From positions 1 to 52,069 of the forward strand of contig WQVY01000007.1 of assembly GCA_009785605.1 (NCBI GenBank): a stretch of 52,069 bases of DNA, given 5' to 3'. Positions 44,361 through 52,069 of the stretch are shown piece after piece (position 1 is the first letter of the stretch; every line of letters begins with the position of its first letter). Source of the stretch: Defluviitaleaceae bacterium. GTDB taxonomy: Bacteria > Bacillota > Clostridia > Lachnospirales > WQUN01. Under the pieces are notes generated by a model, which saw nothing but the letters and a program-made list of their open reading frames with translations, was not told where the DNA came from and searched no databases. The position numbers were made by a program, and so were the translations under genes.

Positions 44361-45047
44361 ATGAAAAAATTTATGATGATTGTAGAGGACGACGAAAACC
44401 TTAGCAGAGGTATAGTTTTTGCCTTTGAAAAAGAAGGCTTCGAGGTTGTAGCGGTAGATAGTGCTGCAACAGCCATTAAGACCTTTAATAAGCATCACGT
44501 AGATATTGTGATTTTGGACTTGGGGTTGCCCGACGGCGACGGTATAGAACTTTGCCGTAATATACGCAGTATCTCAGATGTGCCGGTAGTGATGCTAACC
44601 GCACGTGATTTAGAAACAGACGAAGTACAAGGTCTAACGGCCGGTGCTGATGATTATATTACCAAGCCATTCTCATTGTCTGTGTTAAAAGCGCGTGTTG
44701 AGGCGGCGCTTAGGCGGCGTGATTTAAACGAGGGTCATATAATCCGCGCTGGAGTATTTACGCTAGATACAAGACTATGCAAACTTTTTTGCCTAGAAGA
44801 TGAAATCCCCCTTAGCGCCACAGAGTACAGGCTGGTGAGTTATTTTATATCCAACGCCGGACAGGTTTTAACCAAGAAACAGATACTAGCAGCACTTTGG
44901 GATACCCACGGCAACTATGTAGACGAAAATACGCTACCAGTAAACATTAGCCGCTTAAGGTCAAAAATCGAAAAGGACCCACGTATGCCGGCAGTTATAA
45001 AAACAATACATGGCATGGGGTATGTATGGGTAAGCAATAATAATTGA
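44361..45047 (+). CDS. OmpR-family response regulator
   Basis: 228 residues. Receiver domain (VEDDEN, phosphate-accepting Asp in VILDLGLPDGDG near 53, Thr in MLTA near 80, Lys in YITKPF near 102) and a winged-helix DNA-binding domain (about 125-225: LSATEYRLVSYFISNAGQVLTKKQILAALWD, LPVNISRLRSKIE, IHGMGYVW). The ribosome site AGGTGA lies in the end of the solute-binding gene. No histidine kinase is adjacent. Closest gene left of dnaA; ends in a strong terminator. Confidence 0.93.
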   Translation: MKKFMMIVEDDENLSRGIVFAFEKEGFEVVAVDSAATAIKTFNKHHVDIVILDLGLPDGDGIELCRNIRSISDVPVVMLTARDLETDEVQGLTAGADDYITKPFSLSVLKARVEAALRRRDLNEGHIIRAGVFTLDTRLCKLFCLEDEIPLSATEYRLVSYFISNAGQVLTKKQILAALWDTHGNYVDENTLPVNISRLRSKIEKDPRMPAVIKTIHGMGYVWVSNNN

Positions 45048-45066
45048 TAACGAGATAAACAATTTT

Positions 45067-45129
45067 AAAGTCCCGCCTAAGCTAAAACTGCATTGAGGTA
45101 TATGCAGTCTGGTACAGGCGGGACTTTTT
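45067..45129 (+). terminator. Strong terminator between the response regulator and dnaA
   Basis: Perfect 12-bp stem AAAGTCCCGCCT (45067-45078) with AGGCGGGACTTT (45116-45127), followed by further T residues. The 37-nt loop holds a second hairpin (ACTGCAT...ATGCAGT), so the whole is a two-part stem. It separates the head-on operon from the dnaA promoter. Confidence 0.85.
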
Positions 45130-45147
45130 CTCATTTAATTCAATATT

Positions 45148-45241
45148 TGTGGATATCTAATTGCTTCTTTGCTTGATTTCTGGTATATTTGTAAGAGGTT
45201 AGCAAAAGTTATAAACAGCTTGTGGATATCCCTGTGGATAA
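45148..45241. other. oriC: oriC subregion 1: DnaA boxes upstream of dnaA
   Basis: Three 9-mers match the DnaA box TGTGGATAA: 45148-45156 (TGTGGATAT), 45221-45229 (TGTGGATAT) and 45233-45241 (TGTGGATAA, perfect). A weaker TTATAAACA lies at 45209-45217. They flank the dnaA promoter, fitting both origin function and autoregulation. Confidence 0.75.
45161..45189 (+). promoter_or_regulatory. dnaA promoter
   Basis: TTGCTT (45161-45166), exactly 17 nt, TATATT (45184-45189), with an extended -10 TGG just before it. The start would be near 45196, giving a 75-nt leader that holds two DnaA boxes. One more box sits just upstream of the -35. Confidence 0.65.
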
Positions 45242-45270
45242 CTCGCAAGTATCATACGGGGGCTATATCC

Positions 45271-46596
45271 ATGGATGCTCAAACACTTCAAGAAATATGG
45301 GAACAAGCTTTGCCTCTTATAGAAAAAACAGTGAGCCAAGTTGCATTTGATGTAACTATCAGGTCCATATCTCCATATTCGTACGACAATGGTATTTTCA
45401 CATTAAGGACAAGCGATGATTTCTTTAAACCCACAATCAATAAGCGTTACTTATCTGATATTACACGTTGTGTGCGTATCGTTTCCCAAATAGAGGATAT
45501 AGACGTACGCATAGTTTCCCCTGAAGATTTTGATGACTCTAACTTGGTGCGCCGCGAAAATTATGAACGTACCAATCTAAGGCGCAGGTACGCGTTTGAC
45601 ACTTTTGTAAAAGGCAAATGTAACGAGTTGGCATACGCCGCCGCAGAGGCCGTAGCCGAAAATCCAGGCAAGACGGACTATAACCCATTGTTCTTATATG
45701 GTGGTGTAGGTCTTGGCAAGACACATCTCATGCACTCTATTGGCAATTATGTCGTAGACCAATACCCAGAAGTAAAAGTCTTATACGTAACAAGCGAGAC
45801 ATTTACCAGCGAGTTTATTGCCGCTATCCGCGAAGACCGTAAAGACGAATTTAAAGACAAGTACCGGGAATGTGATATCCTGCTTATGGATGACGTACAG
45901 TTCCTTGAAGGAAAAGTAGAAACTCAAGAAGAAATGTTTCACACCTTTAACACATTGTACAACAACAATAAACAAATAGTCCTTACAAGTGACCAACCCC
46001 CAAAGGACTTGACCGCATTAGAAGCAAGGCTTACATCACGGTTTGCTATGGGCCTAACAGCAGACATAACCATACCAGACTATGAAACCCGTACCGCAAT
46101 ACTAGAAAAAAAGCTGCACCTAGAACATCTAGACATAGACCAGACTGTAAAAGACTTTATAACCCGTAACGTAGTATCCAACATAAGAGACCTAGAAGGT
46201 GCATTAAACAAAATAACCGCATATGCACGTCTAACCAATGCACAAATATCCCTTAGCCTGGCAGAGCAAGCTCTTAAAGACCAACTAGTATCCAACCAAA
46301 AACCAGACGTAACCGTACCATATATACAGCAGGTAGTTGCAAAGCATTACAATATTACCACAGCGGACCTTAGTGGCCGCAGACGCACCCAAAACATAGT
46401 ATTGCCAAGGCAGATAGCCATGTACTTAAGTCGTAAACTACTAGAAGTTTCTCTGCCAGAAGTGGGTAATTATTTCGGGGGGCGTGACCACTCCACGGTA
46501 ATACACAGTTGCGAAAAGATAACCAACGAAATAGAAATAGACTCAAAGCTAAGAGATACAGTCAACGATTTAGAGCGCAATATTAAAGGTGACTAA
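45271..46596 (+). CDS. dnaA: Chromosomal replication initiator DnaA
   Basis: 441-residue AAA+ initiator that binds DnaA boxes and opens the origin. Seen: N-terminal DnaB/helicase-loading domain (1-80), Walker A GGVGLGKT at 144-151, Walker B ILLMDDVQFLEG at 203-214, sensor TSRFAMG, and the DNA-binding end with GGRDHSTVIHSCEKI at about 410-424. Start: the ATG at 45271 with GGGGG upstream gives the family-typical MDAQTLQEIWEQAL; the open frame back to 45169 includes the DnaA boxes and was rejected. Confidence 0.98.
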   Translation: MDAQTLQEIWEQALPLIEKTVSQVAFDVTIRSISPYSYDNGIFTLRTSDDFFKPTINKRYLSDITRCVRIVSQIEDIDVRIVSPEDFDDSNLVRRENYERTNLRRRYAFDTFVKGKCNELAYAAAEAVAENPGKTDYNPLFLYGGVGLGKTHLMHSIGNYVVDQYPEVKVLYVTSETFTSEFIAAIREDRKDEFKDKYRECDILLMDDVQFLEGKVETQEEMFHTFNTLYNNNKQIVLTSDQPPKDLTALEARLTSRFAMGLTADITIPDYETRTAILEKKLHLEHLDIDQTVKDFITRNVVSNIRDLEGALNKITAYARLTNAQISLSLAEQALKDQLVSNQKPDVTVPYIQQVVAKHYNITTADLSGRRRTQNIVLPRQIAMYLSRKLLEVSLPEVGNYFGGRDHSTVIHSCEKITNEIEIDSKLRDTVNDLERNIKGD

Positions 46597-46604
46597 AAAT
46601 AAGA

Positions 46605-46760
46605 TGTTGATAAGTATGTGTATATTTTTCGCTAAAATGTTGGTAAATAATTGCCATTTTTCGCCTTGTGGATTATTAGGATAACTTTCAAATTAGCTGG
46701 TTATTTTCTACAGGATTTTCAACGCCATAAATATATATTGTATACGGGCTAGTGTGGCTT
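46605..46760. other. oriC: oriC subregion 2: spacer between dnaA and dnaN
   Basis: This 267-bp gap holds near-boxes TGTTGATAA (46605-46613) and TGTGGATTA (46667-46675) and an AT-rich stretch (CATAAATATATATTG around 46728) that could unwind. Bacillus subtilis has such a two-part origin around dnaA. I did not find a clear DnaA-trio repeat. Confidence 0.55.
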
Positions 46761-46863
46761 TTCCACCTTTCAACACCCCCTACTACAACAGCAACTACTA
46801 AATAATAATGTAAATAATATAGAAATTAATTCAGAAATTAATTCAGTACGAACGGAGATTATC

Positions 46864-48003
46864 ATGAGCCAGTTAAAATTGATGTGTGAGAAAGCTCTTC
46901 TACTAGAAGCCCTTAATCTGGTTGGGCGTGCCGTACCAAGTCGTACAACGCTGCCTATATTAGAATGTGTGTTATTAACAGCACAAGAAGGTGTAGGTCT
47001 TGTTTTAAGCGCCAACGACATGGATATGAGTATAATAACAACACCTATAGAGGCAGATATTGATATACCAGGAAGTGTTGCATTAAACGCGCGGCTTTTC
47101 ACAGAGATAATAAGAAAAATGCCTGGTGACTACATCCAAATAGAGACAGACGAAAGACTAATAACTAAGTGCATATGCGGCCAGGCAAAACTTGAAATTG
47201 CCGGGCTACCAGCAGATGAGTTTCCGTTAATCCCGGAAGAAGAACTAGAAGCCGCACAGCACAGGTATACCATAAAAGCGTCTATACTACGGGATATGAT
47301 TAAGCAGACAATATTCTCTGTATCTCTTGACCCAAGCAAAGTTGTGCTTACTGGGGAGTTGTTTGAAATCACAGATAACTCGCTTAGGGTAGTGTCTGTG
47401 GACATGTTTCGTATCTCATATAGGTCTCTTGCGTTAGCAGAAGATACACCAAGTGCAAGCGCCGTTGTACCGGCAAAAGCGCTTAACGAATTAAGCCGTG
47501 CAATATCAGGCGATACTGAAGATGAATTGACTCTATACTTTACAAACAAGAGAGTCATGTTTGAAACCAGCAACTTTACAATGTCTGCTAGGCTATTAGA
47601 AGGCGAGTTTATAAGGTATAACCAGATATTTAACCAAGATTTTACCACTGCAGTAGTGATAGACAGGGCGTCCCTTCTTGGTTCACTAGAAAGGTCTATA
47701 CTGGTAGCTATGGAAAATAAGCAGATATCTATAACTTTAGACATTAGTGATGATGCGCTAGTAATCACATCACAATCCGAAAAAGGCCAGACCTATGACG
47801 AAATACCATGTGAAACAGACGGTACAGACATAAAAATATACTTCAACCCACGTTATTTGATAGAGGCACTGCGTGCAATAGAAGAAGAAAAAATTGTAAT
47901 AAAACTTAATACCCCCAAAAGCCCATGTACTATCCAAAGTCTCACAAATGAAACAATAACGGATTATAAATACTTGATTGTCCCCCTAAGAGGCCCAGCC
48001 TAA
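46864..48003 (+). CDS. dnaN: DNA polymerase III beta subunit (sliding clamp)
   Basis: 379-residue clamp that holds the polymerase on DNA. Seen: three repeated clamp domains, starting with MCEKALLLEALNLVGRAVPSRTTLPILECVLL, and the C-terminal DYKYLIVPLRGPA, close to the family end. GGAG ribosome site. Its stop overlaps the recF start by 1 nt (TAATG), so there is no room for the yaaA gene often found between them. Confidence 0.97.
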   Translation: MSQLKLMCEKALLLEALNLVGRAVPSRTTLPILECVLLTAQEGVGLVLSANDMDMSIITTPIEADIDIPGSVALNARLFTEIIRKMPGDYIQIETDERLITKCICGQAKLEIAGLPADEFPLIPEEELEAAQHRYTIKASILRDMIKQTIFSVSLDPSKVVLTGELFEITDNSLRVVSVDMFRISYRSLALAEDTPSASAVVPAKALNELSRAISGDTEDELTLYFTNKRVMFETSNFTMSARLLEGEFIRYNQIFNQDFTTAVVIDRASLLGSLERSILVAMENKQISITLDISDDALVITSQSEKGQTYDEIPCETDGTDIKIYFNPRYLIEALRAIEEEKIVIKLNTPKSPCTIQSLTNETITDYKYLIVPLRGPA

Positions 48004-49094
48004 TGTGGGTAAAAAAAATATCTGCAGAGGGTTTTAGAAATCTTTCACTTTCACACGAGTATTTTTCCAACGGCGTAAATATTATTCATGGAGACAATGC
48101 CCAAGGCAAAACAAATATACTAGAGGCTATATATTTTTGCGCAATTGGCCGCAGCTCCCGCGCAGACAATAACCGCGAGCTTGTGAACTTTAAAACCCAA
48201 GAAGCCCATGTACAAGTTGAAATAGAAAGAGATGATTATCCATTTACAATAGATGCACATATCCAAATAAACGGTAATAAATCCATAAAAACACTAAGCA
48301 TAGACCGTACCGTTATAAAAAATACAAGGGAACTATTCGGCAGGCTGATGGTTGTACTTTTCTCACCAGAGGATTTGCGGCTTATAAAATCCGGCCCTGC
48401 AGAGAGACGGCGCTTCATGGATATGGAAATATGCCAACTATCGCCTGTTTATTATAGCGATTTACGTGATTACCACCGGGCCCTAAAACAGCGCAACCAA
48501 CTATTAAAACTGTTGCGCCGCGAAAAAAACCAGGCAGAAAGCCTATATGTATGGGACGAGCAGTTAATTAAAAGCGGCCTAAGGATAATGCGTACTAGGG
48601 CGGCCTTTGTAAACAAGATAAGCGAAATAGCCAGTTAAACACATGCAAGCATAACTTCCGGCAACGAAAAGTTAAATCTACAATACCAACCCAATATCCA
48701 AGAGCCAGAAAACTACCACACAATAATAGAGAAATCATATGAGCGTGATGTTTCAACCGGTACAACATCTGTGGGCATCCACAAAGATGATATCTTATTT
48801 ACCATAAACGATATACCAGCACGTAACTACGGCTCGCAAGGGCAGCAGCGCACAGCAGCATTATCGGCCAAACTAGCCGAGATAGAGCTAATACGAAGCA
48901 GCACAAAAACAACTCCAGTATTATTACTAGACGATGTATTATCAGAGCTGGATGGAAGCCGCCAACGTTTTTTGCTAACGCAAATAAAAGATTTGCAAAC
49001 AATACTAACCTGTACAGGCCTGGAAGACGTGCTAACTAAGAACATTACCAGCGCACAAACAATGCAAGTAAAGTCTGGGAAAATATACAGGTAG
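48003..49094 (+). pseudogene. recF: recF with an in-frame TAA stop
   Basis: RecF loads RecA at single-strand gaps with RecO and RecR. Here the frame encodes a normal N-terminal part (Walker A GDNAQGKTN at about 30-38, LFSPEDLRLIKSGPAERRRFMD) up to codon 211, then TAA (48636-48638), then goes on in the same frame without another stop to 49094: THASITSGNEKLNLQYQPN, SYERDVSTGTTSVGIHKDD, GSQGQQRTAALSAKLAEIEL and Walker B LLLDDVLSELDGSRQ. The join falls in the middle of the conserved I..I...H..ITGG stretch. So one base changed a sense codon to stop, or this is a sequencing error. As written, the product would lack the signature and Walker B. Confidence 0.9.
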
Positions 49095-49114
49095 GTAATT
49101 GGCGGTTTAGATAA

Positions 49115-51049
<1,935 letters not shown>

Positions 51050-51058
51050 GGTGAGTAC

Positions 51059-52069
51059 ATGGACCCAACAAAAGATTTCGATCGTATAAGCGAGAAAGAT
51101 ATTGTCAAAGAAATGAAGGAATCGTTTATAGATTACGCCATGAGCGTAGTTGTTTCCCGTGCCCTTCCAGATGTCCGCGACGGCCTTAAGCCTGTTCACC
51201 GGCGCATACTTTATGCAATGAACGAGCTTAACCTTGAGCCAAACAAGCCATATAAAAAGTCCGCCCGTATAGTAGGCGATACTATGGGTAAGTATCACCC
51301 ACATGGCGAGTCTATATACACGTCCATGGTGCGTATGGCCCAGGACTTTGCCCTACGTTACCCACTAGTAGACGGTCACGGCAACTTTGGCTCTATGGAC
51401 GGGGACGGCGCGGCGGCAGCACGTTATACAGAGGCTAGGCTTACCCGGCTATCTATGGAAATGCTAACAGACATAGAAAAAGATACCGTAGACTTCGAGC
51501 CTAACTACGACGGCGAGTTTACAGAGCCTTCTGTACTCCCGGCCAGGTTCCCAAACCTGCTGGTAAATGGCTCTGTAGGTATAGCGGTAGGTATGGCAAC
51601 CAATATCCCACCCCATAATCTTACAGATGTTATAACAGCTGCACTTCACCGTATCACCCACCAGCAAGAAGGCCAAGATACCCCTGTCCAAGAACTTATA
51701 GATATTATTAAAGCCCCGGACTTCCCAACCGGCGGGGCAATTTTGGGTACAGAGAATGTACGCCATGCCTACCGCACAGGCCGCGGCCGTGTAGTGGTAC
51801 GCGCAGAGGCAACAATAGAGCCAATGAGTGCCGGGCGCGAGCAGATACGCGTAACAGCTATCCCATACCAGGTTAACAAGGCCAACCTTATTATTAAAAT
51901 CGCGGACCTGGTAAAAGAGAAAAAGATAGACGGTATATCCGATATCCGCGACGAGTCCAACCGCAACGGTGTACGTATTATTATAGAGCTGCGTAAAGAT
52001 GCCAACGCTAACGTTGTGCTCAACCAGCTATATAAACTTTCGCCGTTGCAAGAAAGCTACGGTATTACG
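51059..52069 (+). CDS. gyrA: DNA gyrase subunit A (3' end outside window)
   Basis: First 337 codons of the cleavage subunit. Seen: [33 protein letters not shown], the active-site Tyr123 in AARYTEARL, and [18 protein letters not shown]. The quinolone-resistance region reads [16 protein letters not shown]: one residue shorter than the usual HPHGDSAVYDTMVRMAQ, with Glu84 for Asp. The Ser-to-catalytic-Tyr distance is 38 instead of 39 in Escherichia coli (S83-Y122), which confirms the gap. GGTGAG ribosome site. Confidence 0.96.
   Translation, partial: MDPTKDFDRISEKDIVKEMKESFIDYAMSVVVSRALPDVRDGLKPVHRRILYAMNELNLEPNKPYKKSARIVGDTMGKYHPHGESIYTSMVRMAQDFALRYPLVDGHGNFGSMDGDGAAAARYTEARLTRLSMEMLTDIEKDTVDFEPNYDGEFTEPSVLPARFPNLLVNGSVGIAVGMATNIPPHNLTDVITAALHRITHQQEGQDTPVQELIDIIKAPDFPTGGAILGTENVRHAYRTGRGRVVVRAEATIEPMSAGREQIRVTAIPYQVNKANLIIKIADLVKEKKIDGISDIRDESNRNGVRIIIELRKDANANVVLNQLYKLSPLQESYGIT

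Noticed and set aside
45169-45270. Upstream extension of dnaA
   Set aside because: The extra residues do not resemble DnaA and cover the promoter and DnaA boxes.
48620-48660. A frameshift as the cause of the recF break
   Set aside because: Both parts lie in the same frame; only one TAA separates them.
48771-49094. A separate small gene for the C-terminal part of RecF starting at GTG 48771
   Set aside because: It is in the same frame as the N-terminal part and RecF sequence goes on without a break between 48639 and 48771, so this is one interrupted gene.

Overview
The window looks like the replication-origin region of a low-to-mid GC Gram-positive (Firmicutes, probably class Clostridia). Evidence: a dnaA-dnaN-recF-gyrB-gyrA block with DnaA boxes, a Veg-family gene close by, an ECF-type vitamin transporter, lipoproteins with lipoboxes, strong AAGGAGG Shine-Dalgarno sequences, and a split pair of genes that resembles, from memory, the DUF5717 proteins of Lachnospiraceae. 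No taxonomic search could be run. The first gene (Lhr-like helicase) is cut at its 5' end and the last (gyrA) at its 3' end.

Layout. 1-8.9 kb: Lhr-like helicase, a cysteine-synthase-like enzyme, an ECF transporter core (ecfT plus a single gene with both ATPase domains fused), an M20 amidohydrolase and a DUF805 membrane protein. 9-15.6 kb: dnaE, a GT39-like membrane glycosyltransferase, a methyltransferase and a small membrane protein. 15.8-19.5 kb: a zinc/manganese ABC importer operon (lipoprotein, binding protein, ATPase, permease) and a small membrane protein. 19.7-27.4 kb: a GT2 glycosyltransferase, then a five-gene minus-strand run, psd-pssA-tldD-pmbA-large GT-C-like membrane protein. 27.7-34.2 kb: ECF sigma factor with a likely anti-sigma partner, an AEC transporter, a secreted protein, a YgjV-like protein, DegV and an AraC/GyrI-like regulator. 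34.4-41.2 kb: a tightly packed plus-strand cluster (FGGY kinase, membrane/coiled-coil protein, beta-sandwich protein, 920-residue helical-repeat protein) that is the best candidate for an undescribed system. 41.4-45.1 kb: veg, a copper-amine-oxidase-like stalk protein, a membrane-anchored solute-binding protein and an orphan response regulator. 45.1-52.1 kb: oriC and the replication genes.

Main oddities. recF carries one in-frame TAA with a perfectly open, well-conserved frame on both sides. Three about 100-bp near-palindromic elements about 94% alike (27.4, 32.5, 41.2 kb) form a MITE-like family, with a compensatory base-pair change between copies and a decayed end at 34.2 kb. GyrA is one residue short in its quinolone-resistance region. 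Both phosphatidylethanolamine-synthesis enzymes depart from conserved positions. The large GT-C-like protein is an internal duplication whose N-terminal half has lost its catalytic loop. The fused ecfA seems to have a leaderless promoter. The usual rpmH/rnpA and yaaA neighbours of dnaA/dnaN are missing.

Most genes left of dnaA lie on the minus strand, co-oriented with a fork moving left from oriC. The Lhr gene and the 34-41 kb cluster are among the head-on exceptions. I saw no tRNA, rRNA, CRISPR array, transposase or phage gene.
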